Source: Clostridia bacterium
Lineage (GTDB): Bacteria > Bacillota > Clostridia > Oscillospirales > Acutalibacteraceae
DNA: 39,963 nt
NCBI GenBank assembly: GCA_017935325.1
Contig: JAGBHV010000057.1
Span: 1-39,963, forward strand
Reading direction: 5' to 3'
The position numbers and the translations under genes were made by a program. Shown piece by piece: positions 7,385 to 16,228 of this stretch. Numbering within the stretch: the stretch's first letter is position 1; each line of letters begins with the position of its first letter. Under the pieces are notes generated by a model. The model searched no databases and was not told the origin of the DNA. It saw nothing but the letters and a program-made list of their open reading frames with translations.

Positions 7385-8794
7385 ATGTCAACTTATATTA
7401 AATATATCGATGACAGTTCTATGGAAAGTTTATGCAGGGAGCTTGATAAAAATAACCGCATAGACCCTAATGATTTTAACCGCTACAATGTAAAACGCGG
7501 CCTGAGAAATTCTGACGGTACAGGTGTTATGGCCGGCCTTACACGCATATGCAGTGTTGAAGGCTACTATATCAATGACGGCGAAAGAATTCCGAAAGAG
7601 GGTAAACTTACTTACCGCGGATATGATATGGCGGAATTAGTAAGAAATTGTCAGAAAGAAAACCGCTTCGGCTTTGAAGAAATTGTATGGCTTCTTATTT
7701 TCGGTTCACTTCCCACTAAAGAACAGCTCGAAACGTTCAGAACTACAATAGCTCAGTGCCGTGAGCTTCCTGATGATTTCATTGAAGATATGATTATGAA
7801 AGCTCCGTCACCTGATATTATGAACAAAATGGCAAGAAGTGTTCTTGCACTTTATTCATATGATTCAAACCCTGATGAAACAAGCGTTAAAAATATGCTC
7901 AGGCAGTGTATTCATCTTATTGCACAGTTGCCTGCAATTATGACTTATGCTTATCAGGTAAAAAGAAGAACCTATTATAAAAAAAGCATGTATATTCATC
8001 AGCCCAAGGCTGAACACGCGACTGCAGAATCAATTCTCCGCTTTACAAGAGCCGACAGACATTTTACTGACGAAGAAGCAAAGCTTCTTGATTTGTGCCT
8101 CTGCATTCATGCAGAGCACGGCGGCGGTAATAACTCATCTTTCGCAACAAGAGTTATTTCTTCATCAGGCACAGACACTTATTCTGCAATCAGTGCAGCT
8201 ATCGGCTCACTTAAAGGTCCCCGTCACGGCGGTGCTAATATAAAAGCACACAATATGATAGGTGAAATTTATGATAATGTAAAAAATCATAATTCAGACG
8301 GCGAAATTTACGATTATCTCAAAAAGATTATCAACAAAGAAGCAGGCGACGGCTCAGGTCTGATTTACGGTATGGGTCATGCGATTTATACTCTTTCCGA
8401 CCCGAGAGCAGTTCTTCTTCGTGAAAAAGCAGGCGAATTTGCAAAAGGCACAGAATATGAAGAAAGATTTAATCTTATCAACCGTATAGAGGCACTTTCT
8501 CCGCAGGTTTTCGCAGACGTAAAAGGTGTGAAAAAACCGCTTTGTGCAAATGTTGATATGTATTCAGGTCTTATTTACGAAATGCTTAAAATCCCCGTGG
8601 ATTTGTTTACACCTATGTTTGCTGTTGCACGTGTTGCAGGTTGGTCAGCTCACAGAATTGAAGAAATGACAACTGCAGGCAGAATTATCCGCCCGGCTTA
8701 CAAGAGTGTTGCCCTTTCAAGAGAGTATGTTCCCATTGATGAAAGAACAGAAACTGAAGGTCAGGGTATTTACATTCCCAGTGAACAGAGATGA
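7385..8794 (+). CDS. gltA: Citrate synthase
   Basis: This enzyme condenses acetyl-CoA and oxaloacetate to citrate, in clostridia mostly for 2-oxoglutarate and glutamate synthesis. The 469-residue product has the substrate-binding HAEHGGG (H242, H245) and the catalytic triad as H281 in GPRHGGAN, H332 in GMGHAIY and D391 in ANVDMYSG. GHA replaces the GHR seen in Escherichia coli GltA, as in eukaryotic enzymes. It is longer at the N-terminus than the 430-residue E. coli protein. The ORF opens at 7367, but ATG at 7385 with AGGGGG about 7 bp upstream is preferred. A 2-methylcitrate synthase activity cannot be excluded. No aconitase or isocitrate dehydrogenase is in the window. Confidence 0.92.
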   Translation: MSTYIKYIDDSSMESLCRELDKNNRIDPNDFNRYNVKRGLRNSDGTGVMAGLTRICSVEGYYINDGERIPKEGKLTYRGYDMAELVRNCQKENRFGFEEIVWLLIFGSLPTKEQLETFRTTIAQCRELPDDFIEDMIMKAPSPDIMNKMARSVLALYSYDSNPDETSVKNMLRQCIHLIAQLPAIMTYAYQVKRRTYYKKSMYIHQPKAEHATAESILRFTRADRHFTDEEAKLLDLCLCIHAEHGGGNNSSFATRVISSSGTDTYSAISAAIGSLKGPRHGGANIKAHNMIGEIYDNVKNHNSDGEIYDYLKKIINKEAGDGSGLIYGMGHAIYTLSDPRAVLLREKAGEFAKGTEYEERFNLINRIEALSPQVFADVKGVKKPLCANVDMYSGLIYEMLKIPVDLFTPMFAVARVAGWSAHRIEEMTTAGRIIRPAYKSVALSREYVPIDERTETEGQGIYIPSEQR

Positions 8795-8810
8795 ATAAGA
8801 GGTAATACAG

Positions 8811-9776
8811 ATGAAAATTAAAGGCAGTATAAAAAATCTTAAAATAGATACAGCGTTTATTGTAGCATTGGCAGGTACGCTTGCAGCACTCGGTATCAGA
8901 ATTTATCAGGCTTTCAGCGGACTTATTGATTTTGAAACAGGCTTTTTTACATCGGAAAATGCATCTGTTTATGTGTTGTATGCAATTCTTGCAGCTACGG
9001 CTGTTGCGGTTTTCGGAATATCTTTTTTAGCAGGTGAAATTCCGCAGGAAAAGATGCCTGCGAAAAAAAGTCCTGTTGTAACATTGTTTGCAGGTGTTTT
9101 TGCAATTGCACTTGTAATAAGTGCAGTTGAGCAGTTCTCGCTTTTCAGTCAGGCGTATGCTTCATTCAATCCTTTTTTAGAAGAACAGACGGTGATGTCT
9201 TATCTGATGAAGTCAGGTGCATTGCCCAGACTGGGAGAAGCAGTTTGTGCAGCTCTTAGTGCCGTTTATTTCATCGTTGTTTTAATTAACTACAGCGGCA
9301 TCAAAGATTTTGATATGTCACGTTTAAAGGCATTATCACTCTGCCCGCTTTTCTGGGCAACCTTCAGAGTGGTTCAGCGTTTTACAAGAACAATAAGCTT
9401 CATGAATGTTTCATCTCTTTTTCTTGAACTTTTCATGATTGCGTTTATGATGATGTTTTTTATGTACCTGGCACAGATGTCATCAAATGTAAACGCTAAA
9501 GCGATTTCTTTCAAGATTTTTTCTTACGGGCTTATCGGTTCTATGTTTGCAGCAGTAGTTTCAGTTCCAAAAGTGCTTCTGATTGTTTTCAATTCATCTT
9601 ACAGAGAACTGATGAGCAACGACCTTCTTGAATGTGCTTTTGAACCTGCAGACCTGGCTTTCTGTCTGTTTACAGCAACATTTCTTATGTTGTGCTTATC
9701 TTCACCGAGAATAAAGAATATGACATTGAAGGAAACAGAGAAACTTATAGCAGTATCTTCAGAGGAGGAAAAATAA
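8811..9776 (+). CDS. Polytopic membrane protein, unknown function
   Basis: I do not recognise the family. The 321-residue protein has about eight hydrophobic segments (near residues 14-32, 50-72, 88-106, 138-160, 172-188, 198-222, 235-258 and 280-300). The short cytoplasmic tail is rich in Glu and Lys. No transporter signature or catalytic motif is visible. It begins 16 bp after citrate synthase with GAGGT upstream, and its stop lies 1 bp before the start of the AEC transporter, so the three genes look co-transcribed. A transport or sensing role is possible but not shown. Confidence 0.75.
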   Translation: MKIKGSIKNLKIDTAFIVALAGTLAALGIRIYQAFSGLIDFETGFFTSENASVYVLYAILAATAVAVFGISFLAGEIPQEKMPAKKSPVVTLFAGVFAIALVISAVEQFSLFSQAYASFNPFLEEQTVMSYLMKSGALPRLGEAVCAALSAVYFIVVLINYSGIKDFDMSRLKALSLCPLFWATFRVVQRFTRTISFMNVSSLFLELFMIAFMMMFFMYLAQMSSNVNAKAISFKIFSYGLIGSMFAAVVSVPKVLLIVFNSSYRELMSNDLLECAFEPADLAFCLFTATFLMLCLSSPRIKNMTLKETEKLIAVSSEEEK

Positions 9777-9777
9777 G

Positions 9778-10704
9778 GTGTTTTTGCAGAATCTTGCAAT
9801 AGCCGCCAAGCAGGTTGGTATTCTTTACATAATTGTCGCAGTAGGCTTTATTTGCGACAAAACCGGTCTTTTTAAAGAAAAAACAGCAAGACTTTCAAAT
9901 GACCTTCTCTTCTATGTAATTACCCCTGCGGTTATTGTTACGGCTTTTATGTCGATGGATAATACACCTGAAAATTATAAAAAACTCCTTTTAGCTTTTG
10001 TTTTTGCAGTTGTGTTGCAGGTGGTAGGTGCTTTGCTGGCAATGCCGTTTTTCAGAGATAAAACGAAAAAAGACAACAGCATTTATAAATTTGCATCAAA
10101 CTACGGAAATGTGGGTTATATGGCGCTTCCGCTTGCGAATGCGGTTTTAGGTGCAGAGGGCGTTTTTTACTGCTCAGTTGTTGTAATGGTATTTAATGTT
10201 TTCTCATTTACACACGGCATAAAAATCATGACGGGAGAGAAAAGCTTTGACCCTAAAAAGCTCTTTCTTAACCCCGGTACTATTGCTGTTTTAATAGGTC
10301 TGCCGTTGTTTATCTTCGGTGTGAAGCTGCCTGAAATTATTCAGACTCCCGTTGATTATCTTGCGTCGCTTAACACTCCGCTTGCTATGATTTTCTTCGG
10401 AACATACCTTGCTAACACAGACCTGAAAACAATGTTCAAAGATAAGAGGATTTATCTTACAGCTTTAATCAAGCTTATTCTTCTTCCTCTTTGTATGTTA
10501 GGTCTTTTTAAGGTTTTCGGTATAACAGGGGCTTTGGTGCCGTCAATTATTCTTTCAAGTTCAGCACCGAGTGCAAACAACACAGTTATGTTTGCTGCGA
10601 AATATGATAAAGATGCACCTTGTGCGTCAAAAGTGGTGGCACTTGTAAGCTTTATCAGCATTATCACGATGCCTGTTATGATTGCTCTGGCACAGCAGAT
10701 GTAG
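9778..10704 (+). CDS. AEC-family transporter (auxin efflux carrier type)
   Basis: This 308-residue protein has about ten hydrophobic helices in two halves, with the family's helix-breaking NYGNVGYMALPLANA near residues 107-121 and SSSAPSANNT near 263-272. Bacterial AEC members export or take up organic acids such as malate; the substrate here is not visible. The start is GTG at 9778 with AGGAGG (9763-9768) 9 bp upstream, inside the end of the preceding gene. Position after citrate synthase makes an organic-acid substrate attractive, but this is inference. The queG-like gene starts 2 bp after its stop. Confidence 0.88.
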   Translation: MFLQNLAIAAKQVGILYIIVAVGFICDKTGLFKEKTARLSNDLLFYVITPAVIVTAFMSMDNTPENYKKLLLAFVFAVVLQVVGALLAMPFFRDKTKKDNSIYKFASNYGNVGYMALPLANAVLGAEGVFYCSVVVMVFNVFSFTHGIKIMTGEKSFDPKKLFLNPGTIAVLIGLPLFIFGVKLPEIIQTPVDYLASLNTPLAMIFFGTYLANTDLKTMFKDKRIYLTALIKLILLPLCMLGLFKVFGITGALVPSIILSSSAPSANNTVMFAAKYDKDAPCASKVVALVSFISIITMPVMIALAQQM

Positions 10705-10706
10705 TT

Positions 10707-11507
10707 ATGGAAGATATAAAAAATATACTTGGTAAATACTGCGAGGTTTACGGCTTCTGCAGTTTTGAAGAAATAAAGGAGCATCTGATAGATTGCAGGG
10801 CAAAATCCCGCATTCCTCAGAATGCAAAAACTGTTATCACAATTCTTTTTCCCTATTATCTGGGAGAAGAAGCATACGAAAACCTGAATGTTTCACGTTA
10901 TGCGGCAGTAAGAGATTATCATGATGTATCATCAGAATACCTTTTGCGTATTTCCGATGCATTGAAAGAAAAATATCCTGAGAACGAGTTTGTATTTTTT
11001 GCTGATAATTCTCCAATTCCTGAAGTTTATGCGGCAGCTAAAAGCGGCGTAGGAATGAAAGGCAAAAACGGACTGCTCATAAATGAAAAATACGGTTCAT
11101 GGATTTTTATAGGCGAAATCGTTACTGATTTGTATATACCTTGTGAAAATTCCGAGGTAAGAGAATGCCCCGATTGCGGTAAATGCAAAGAAGCATGTCC
11201 TACGGGTGTTCTTAAAGAAGAAAAATTTGACCCTGACAAATGTCTGTCTCACATCACGCAGAAAAAAGGTGAAATTCCTGAAGAATACAAAACGATGATG
11301 AAAAACCTCGGCTGCGCGTGGGGCTGTGACGAATGTCAGAAGGCGTGTCCTTATAATATAAATGCTGAAAAAACAACGCTTGAAGAATTTATTATGAGTG
11401 CAAATCCTGAAATTAGCGATGACACCGGAATTGAAGGCAGAGCTTTTGCCTGGCGCGGTGAAAAAGTAATAAAAAGAAACTTGAAGGTAGTAAGCGATGA
11501 ATTTTGA
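10707..11507 (+). CDS. QueG-like iron-sulfur protein, short form
   Basis: QueG reduces epoxyqueuosine to queuosine in tRNA using cobalamin and two [4Fe-4S] clusters. The 266-residue product keeps the QueG landmarks: FADNSPIPEVYAAAKSG near 98-114, GKNGLLI near 119, and Cys motifs C154-x2-C157-x2-C160-x3-C164 and C207-x2-C210-x3-C214. It lacks the C-terminal HEAT-like extension of full QueG (about 380 residues), as many clostridial homologues do, so it may be a related reductase. The frame continues upstream to 10620 within the AEC gene; ATG at 10707 is chosen because it precedes the conserved region directly. Its end overlaps holB by 11 bp. Confidence 0.75.
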   Translation: MEDIKNILGKYCEVYGFCSFEEIKEHLIDCRAKSRIPQNAKTVITILFPYYLGEEAYENLNVSRYAAVRDYHDVSSEYLLRISDALKEKYPENEFVFFADNSPIPEVYAAAKSGVGMKGKNGLLINEKYGSWIFIGEIVTDLYIPCENSEVRECPDCGKCKEACPTGVLKEEKFDPDKCLSHITQKKGEIPEEYKTMMKNLGCAWGCDECQKACPYNINAEKTTLEEFIMSANPEISDDTGIEGRAFAWRGEKVIKRNLKVVSDEF

Positions 11508-12378
11508 AAACAAAGAATATGATGCAAAATTTAAAGAGCTTATTTCTTCTGCTTTTGATAGCGGAAGGCTTCCTCATGCGATAATTTTAGAAGGTGCAAA
11601 TGCAACAAAAAGGCTTGAGTTTGCATCTCTTCTTGCAAAGGCGCTTGTATGTTCAGAGGATGAAAAACGGTTTCGTCCATGCGGAAAATGTGCAAACTGT
11701 CTTAAAGCAGAATCAGGTTCTCATGTTGATATAAAAACGGTAATGGGAACCAACAAATCAAAAACCGTATCGGTTGAAGATATAAGACGCGTCAGAAGTG
11801 ATGCTTACGTAGTTCCCAATGAAGCAGAAAGGAAAGTCTACATAATAACTTCTGCTCATAAAATGAACGAGACAGCAATGAACGCGTTTTTAAAGGTTCT
11901 GGAAGAGCCTCCGTCATACGTTAATTTTATTCTCGAGTGCGAAGATAAAGCGATGTTGTTGCAGACGGTGAAATCAAGATGTGCTTCTTTCAGGTTGGGT
12001 GAGCTGGCTGATGACAGTGTAACAAAAAAGAAGCTTGAAGCATCCTTCGAAAATGCCGTAAAAATAGCAGAAGCCATTTCTTCTGACAGCGAATTCGAAA
12101 TGATGAAAACGCTGGGAATTTTTGAAAAAGACAAAGATGGCTTGAAATTAGCTTTAGAAGAAGTTATACTGATTCTGAGGGACAGTCTTGCTCTGAAAAA
12201 TGCATCGGCAAACTGTCTTTCGCAAAATATCGAATGTGCAAAGAAGCTTGCATCAGGTATGACTGCAGAAAAAATTATGAAAGCAATGGATGTAGTCAAT
12301 GAAGCCTTGCAGAATATGCAGTTTTATGCAAATCATAATTTGCTTTTGGCGCGGCTTTCAAGTCGGCTGAAAGATTGA
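11497..12378 (+). CDS. holB: DNA polymerase III delta-prime subunit
   Basis: HolB is part of the clamp loader that places the beta clamp on DNA. The 293-residue protein has LPHAIILEGAN in place of a working P-loop (no GKT), as expected of a non-hydrolysing subunit. It also has the zinc module CGKCANCLKAESGSHVDI near residues 63-80, NAFLKVLEEPP near 128 and the SRC sensor motif SRCASFRL near 159-166. AAGGT lies before the ATG, within the end of the QueG-like gene. The order holB-ricT is conserved in Firmicutes, which supports the assignment. Confidence 0.93.
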   Translation: MNFENKEYDAKFKELISSAFDSGRLPHAIILEGANATKRLEFASLLAKALVCSEDEKRFRPCGKCANCLKAESGSHVDIKTVMGTNKSKTVSVEDIRRVRSDAYVVPNEAERKVYIITSAHKMNETAMNAFLKVLEEPPSYVNFILECEDKAMLLQTVKSRCASFRLGELADDSVTKKKLEASFENAVKIAEAISSDSEFEMMKTLGIFEKDKDGLKLALEEVILILRDSLALKNASANCLSQNIECAKKLASGMTAEKIMKAMDVVNEALQNMQFYANHNLLLARLSSRLKD

Positions 12379-12402
12379 TATATATGAAAGAGAGGAAAAA
12401 TT

Positions 12403-13269
12403 ATGGCTGAAGTAATCGGTGTCAGATTTAAAGACGTAGGCAAAGTATACTTTTTTGATCCTGACGGAAAACAGCTTAAAAAATTTGATAAAGTAATTGT
12501 TGAAACAGCACGCGGAGTGGAATGCGGTGAAGTTGCAACAGAAAACCGTGAGGTAGAGGATGAAAAAATCATCCATCCGCTTAAAAAGCTTATAAGAATT
12601 GCAACTGAAGAAGATTTGAAAATTGTCAGTCAGAACAAAGAAAAAGAGAAAAAAGCTTTTGAAATCTGCCTTGATAAAATCGAAAAACACGGTCTTGACA
12701 TGAAACTTGTTGAAGCAGAATATACTTTTGATAACAGCAAAATTCTGTTCTATTTCACATCGGACGGCAGAGTTGATTTCAGGGAGCTTGTAAAAGACCT
12801 TGCTTCTGTTTTCAGAACAAGAATCGAACTTCGTCAGATTGGTGTAAGAGATGAATCAAAGATGATAGGCGGTCTCGGCATGTGCGGCAGACCTCTTTGC
12901 TGTTCAAGCTTTCTCGGTGATTTTCAGCCTGTGTCAATCAAAATGGCAAAAGAGCAGGGCTTATCTCTTAATCCCACGAAAATCAGCGGTACTTGCGGCA
13001 GACTTATGTGTTGCCTGAAATATGAGCAGGAGGCATATGAGCATCTTCTCAGAGTAACTCCGAAAGTAGGAGCTATCGTTGAAACAGATGAGGGCAGGGG
13101 TGTTGTTGTTGAAACAAACCTTCTTAAAGGAAAGCTTAAAGTAAACCTTGATCGCCGTCCCGGAGCAGCTCCGCAGACTTTTGACCGACACGATGTAAAG
13201 GTTATTAAAGACGGCCATATCAAGATTGAGAAGGCAGAGCTTGAAGCTCTTAAAGGAATAGAATCATAA
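12403..13269 (+). CDS. ricT: RicT (YaaT), PSP1-domain Fe-S regulatory subunit
   Basis: RicT forms the Ric (Y) complex with RicA and RicF, which binds Fe-S clusters and steers RNase Y mRNA processing, affecting biofilm, competence and sporulation in Bacillus. This 288-residue homologue has cysteines C161, C166 and C167 in CGRPLCC and C198, C203 and C204 in CGRLMCC, the positions expected of the cluster ligands. A PSP1 domain spans roughly 60-150. GAGAGGA precedes the ATG. It lies 24 bp after holB as in other Firmicutes. Confidence 0.92.
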   Translation: MAEVIGVRFKDVGKVYFFDPDGKQLKKFDKVIVETARGVECGEVATENREVEDEKIIHPLKKLIRIATEEDLKIVSQNKEKEKKAFEICLDKIEKHGLDMKLVEAEYTFDNSKILFYFTSDGRVDFRELVKDLASVFRTRIELRQIGVRDESKMIGGLGMCGRPLCCSSFLGDFQPVSIKMAKEQGLSLNPTKISGTCGRLMCCLKYEQEAYEHLLRVTPKVGAIVETDEGRGVVVETNLLKGKLKVNLDRRPGAAPQTFDRHDVKVIKDGHIKIEKAELEALKGIES

Positions 13270-13333
13270 TTTTGACTTAAATATTAAATTTAAGTAAATT
13301 GTTAAAGAAATTTCTGTCTTTATAAAAAAACAC

Positions 13334-13361
13334 TTGATTTTTATAAAATATGTGATAGAAT
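13334..13361 (+). promoter_or_regulatory. Promoter of ferredoxin
   Basis: TTGATT (13334-13339) and TAGAAT (13356-13361) are 16 bp apart, with TG one base before the -10 as an extended -10 element. A GGGAGGT ribosome site follows just before the ATG at 13393. Confidence 0.7.
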
Positions 13362-13392
13362 AGATTCATAAATGAAAAGGGAGGTACGAACA

Positions 13393-13563
13393 ATGGCTTA
13401 TATCATCAACGACGAATGCATTTCTTGTGGTGCATGCGCAGGCGAATGCCCCGTTGAGGCAATTTCTGAAGGCGCAGATAAATACGTTATCGATGCAGAT
13501 GCTTGTATTGATTGCGGTAGCTGTGCAGACGCTTGCCCCGTAGGAGCTCCTGAACAGGCATAA
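13393..13563 (+). CDS. Clostridial 2[4Fe-4S] ferredoxin
   Basis: This 56-residue electron carrier has two complete cluster motifs, CISCGACAGECP and CIDCGSCADACP, separated by the usual spacer, and the typical clostridial ferredoxin length. It would shuttle low-potential electrons, for example between pyruvate:ferredoxin oxidoreductase and hydrogenase. The ORF opens at 13372, but ATG at 13393 after GGGAGGT gives the canonical N-terminus MAYIINDECISC. It has its own promoter and a strong terminator, as suits a highly expressed single gene. Confidence 0.96.
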   Translation: MAYIINDECISCGACAGECPVEAISEGADKYVIDADACIDCGSCADACPVGAPEQA

Positions 13564-13580
13564 TTGTAAAAAGTAAAACG

Positions 13581-13614
13581 AAACCGGATTACCTTTGGTA
13601 ATCCGGTTTTTGCT
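13581..13614. terminator. Bidirectional terminator between ferredoxin and the phage block
   Basis: A perfect 13-bp stem, AAACCGGATTACC with GGTAATCCGGTTT, and a TTT loop are followed by TTTT. On the minus strand the same hairpin lies 1 bp past the stop of the last phage gene, so it can end both transcripts. Confidence 0.88.
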
Positions 13615-14463
13615 TTATTTAACTGCGAAATAAAAGTATGTATAGCCTGTTGAATTAAGCAAAGGTGTAACATTGTCGACCTCATATGTGGAACCGTTGT
13701 GTGCTTTAAAACCGGTTGAAGTACATACTATACCGTTTGAACCGTGTGAATCTGAAACGGAATAACCGAAATAAAGCGAGCCCGTTCCTTTATCAGCATC
13801 AATACCGAACGGTGAAGAACCCATTGCAAATGCAAATACAAATTTAGGTGCAAATCCCAGGTTTATGCTTCTTGCTGAAGTTCCGCTTCCGATATATGAG
13901 CCGACTACGCACGGTGCATCCCATTTTCCGCGGTCTTCTTCGGAAACGTGAATAGATGTATCATCCATATGCTGTTTGCAGAAAAAAGTTTTGCTTGCAA
14001 AGGATTCAAAGTTGATTCCTGTTTCATCAGCGGGGCAGAATTCTGCTCCGATATGAATGTCAGCATTCATAACGAGGGATTCTGTGTTTCTGTCTGATGT
14101 GATGTGTCCGCAGGTGGAAGTGATAATGTTAAGGTCTGACGAGAAAGTCAGATAATCCACAACTTTTGAAAAAACTTCGTGGCATGTGCTGCCGCCGAGG
14201 GAATCAGGCACATGGATACCGAGAACTATGTGAATATCTGCCTGACGGCAATATTCATCACGCACTAATTCACCGTTTTCATTTTCATGGAAAAGGTCGA
14301 TGATGTTTACTTCAGCCAGACCTACCGAAACGATAGAGTTTCTCAACGGAACGGCTTTTGCCTGCGGAGGATATTCTGTCATGAATGTAATATCCCTGAG
14401 GTCCGGAATTCCGTTTAACCAATCAACGATTGATTGTGGCATTCCGCTTATTGTACTGCTCAT
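13615..14463 (-). CDS. Phage neck/tail-terminator-like protein with fibre-like C-terminus
   Basis: This 282-residue protein appears to have two parts. Residues 1-165 (with ADIHIVLGIHVPDS and a Cys/His-containing middle) resemble tail-terminator or completion proteins in position and pattern; that link is tentative. A linker, HMDDTSIHVSEEDRGKWD, matches the H-x-x-IHV-x-x-x-DR-x-x-W motif common before phage fibre domains. The Gly/Ser-rich C-terminal part, with INLGFAPKFVFAFAMG and ending YTYFYFAVK, looks like a receptor-binding beta domain. It is the last gene of the block, after a GGAGGATTT ribosome site, and is followed at once by the bidirectional terminator. Confidence 0.6.
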   Translation of the reverse strand: MSSTISGMPQSIVDWLNGIPDLRDITFMTEYPPQAKAVPLRNSIVSVGLAEVNIIDLFHENENGELVRDEYCRQADIHIVLGIHVPDSLGGSTCHEVFSKVVDYLTFSSDLNIITSTCGHITSDRNTESLVMNADIHIGAEFCPADETGINFESFASKTFFCKQHMDDTSIHVSEEDRGKWDAPCVVGSYIGSGTSARSINLGFAPKFVFAFAMGSSPFGIDADKGTGSLYFGYSVSDSHGSNGIVCTSTGFKAHNGSTYEVDNVTPLLNSTGYTYFYFAVK

Positions 14464-14477
14464 TATGAAATCCTCCT

Positions 14478-14813
14478 CTAAACTTCAACAATTGTTTTTA
14501 TGATAGCCCAGATATAAAGAACTTTGTTGCCGAAATAAACTTTTTCACTTCTGTCAACCTTGTATTTTACGCCGTCAGAAGATATCCATGTGCTTGAGTC
14601 GGTAATACCCGTCAGGTCGTGATTGGCAGGGCCTATATACAGATAATGTCCCTGGCTGTTGTAACCGATGGGGGTGTTTATTCCGTCAAGATACATTTTA
14701 TTTTTGTATCTCAAAGGCTGAATAAAGCAATGGTAAATTTCGCTGTTCCAGCCATCCTCATTGTGCATCTGGGCTTCTCTGCCGTATGAGGAAAATAATT
14801 TGTCAAGTGTCAT
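14478..14813 (-). CDS. Putative phage head-closure or minor structural protein
   Basis: A 111-residue, beta-rich protein with no motif I can name with certainty. The sequence GINTPIGYNSQGHYLYIGPANHDLTG followed by a C-terminal KVLYIWAIIK is typical of small neck proteins encoded between capsid and tail genes. It starts at ATG 14813 with GGAGACACC upstream, 10 bp after the previous gene. Role assigned from position only. Confidence 0.5.
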   Translation of the reverse strand: MTLDKLFSSYGREAQMHNEDGWNSEIYHCFIQPLRYKNKMYLDGINTPIGYNSQGHYLYIGPANHDLTGITDSSTWISSDGVKYKVDRSEKVYFGNKVLYIWAIIKTIVEV

Positions 14814-14823
14814 AAGGTGTCTC

Positions 14824-15186
14824 CTAAATATTTATGAAAAGAAACCGTGTGTCTTTCATCAGGGGAGCAAGTTCTATAAGTGCATCAGTTTTTATTTTCT
14901 GCGCGGCATCTGATAAAGATGAGGCAGTTTTGCTGACGGTAATGTCGCCTGCTTTAAAGCTTGTAACGGCATCTGCCTGCGCGGAAGATCTCAATACATA
15001 GTCATAGTATGTCAATGCTGCAGCGGCTTCTGTTATCCTGATATCGTTTTTGTTTGCATCTTCTCTTAATTGTGCAAGTATGCGTTCAAGGTTTACTACG
15101 CACAGAGGCAGAATTTCTTCTGCCTCCGCATCATCAACGGGAGCTAATTGCTTGAACCTTGCAAGTACTGTCCATTGACTTGTCAT
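14824..15186 (-). CDS. Putative head-tail connector (adaptor) protein
   Basis: This 120-residue helical protein contains ITEAAAALTYYDYVLRS and a long helix before DAAQKIKTDALIELAPLM, which fits the gp6/gp15-like adaptor proteins that dock beneath the portal. It lies directly after the major capsid gene, the usual place for the connector. AAGGAGATC precedes the ATG. Sequence similarity to a named family is not obvious by eye. Confidence 0.5.
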   Translation of the reverse strand: MTSQWTVLARFKQLAPVDDAEAEEILPLCVVNLERILAQLREDANKNDIRITEAAAALTYYDYVLRSSAQADAVTSFKAGDITVSKTASSLSDAAQKIKTDALIELAPLMKDTRFLFINI

Positions 15187-15201
15187 GCCTGATCTCCTTA
15201 A

Positions 15202-16209
15202 TTAAACTTCAAGAACTTTAGATGCATCTGTGAAGATTTTTGAGAAACCTGCAATTGAAGTAATTGCTGCACGTTCAAGCTGTCTGTCAATAAGCTTGTC
15301 GTATTCAGTCATAACATCACCTGCAGTTACCATTTCAAGAGCGCATGTTTTGTCAAGACCGATAAGCACACCTGAATCAACTGCGTTTGATTTAATAAGG
15401 TCAGCACCTACAGGTGTAATCATTTTGCCTGTTGCGTGGAAATCAAGTGAAGCGGTAGCATCCCTGAATTCAGGAAGCTTGAGCATCTGTGCAGTAACAT
15501 CTGCGCTTGCAACAATTGTATTCATTTCATAGGGAGAAAATGCATTCCAGAAATCAACAAGGTCAGAATATGTAAGTGTGCCTGCAGTTTCCACATTATA
15601 TACTTCAGCTGCATTGTCATTTCCGTCACCGCCGATAAGTGTTGCGATAGCGTCTTTGAGCTGTGCACGTGCAATGTAAGCACCTATCTGCTTGAGTGTA
15701 ACTGTAAAAACATCAAGGTGCTGGAATCTGATTGCTTCATATGAAGCCACAAGCATTCTGCCGCGTTTTTTGAGTGACACAAGGTTGTCCTGCGTTTTGA
15801 TAGTTGTTTCGGGAATATATGCACCTTCGCCTACACGTACAAGTTCTTTGTCCTCATCAGTAAGTGAAGAAGTGATTGCACGGTAGTCAAGAGCGTTGAT
15901 GTTTGTGGTAGAAGCAATAATTCTCGGAAGAACATCAGCTTCCTGCATGCCCTGTCTTACTGCACGGGATACATATTCGGGGAAAAGTGCAGATGAATCG
16001 GAAGTTCTGAAAAATTTCTCGATTGTATCGCTTTTAGGACCGCTTACTTTAATGTCGAAACGTTTAAGCTGTCTCTGGAATGCATCAAGACCTTCAAGCT
16101 GTGTACCTTTGTAGTTTTCTGAAGGGTCAAGCTTTTCAAGCTCCTGTGAGAAGGATGATGAAGTGTTATAAAGTCCTTTTTCAAGTCTTAAAGTGTCAAA
16201 TGTTGCCAT
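15202..16209 (-). CDS. Phage major capsid protein (HK97 fold)
   Basis: The 335-residue protein would build the icosahedral head. Recognisable parts are a short helical N-terminal arm (1-80), then FRTSDSSALFPEYVSRAVRQG and the DVLPRIIAST region of the A/P domains. VSLKKRGRMLVASYEAIRFQ is the E-loop/spine-helix part, and a C-terminal substrate-like ERAAITSIAGFSKIF follows. The long cleaved scaffold domain of HK97 is absent or very short. Order after protease and decoration-like genes is standard. GAAAGGAG lies before the ATG. Encapsulins share the fold, but TerL and portal neighbours argue for a true phage capsid. Confidence 0.82.
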   Translation of the reverse strand: MATFDTLRLEKGLYNTSSSFSQELEKLDPSENYKGTQLEGLDAFQRQLKRFDIKVSGPKSDTIEKFFRTSDSSALFPEYVSRAVRQGMQEADVLPRIIASTTNINALDYRAITSSLTDEDKELVRVGEGAYIPETTIKTQDNLVSLKKRGRMLVASYEAIRFQHLDVFTVTLKQIGAYIARAQLKDAIATLIGGDGNDNAAEVYNVETAGTLTYSDLVDFWNAFSPYEMNTIVASADVTAQMLKLPEFRDATASLDFHATGKMITPVGADLIKSNAVDSGVLIGLDKTCALEMVTAGDVMTEYDKLIDRQLERAAITSIAGFSKIFTDASKVLEV

Positions 16210-16228
16210 AGTAAAACTCCTTTCTTAA

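Noticed and set aside
10620-10706. Longer start of the QueG-like gene inside the AEC transporter gene
   Set aside because: The extra residues are a shadow of the transporter frame; the conserved protein begins at ATG 10707.
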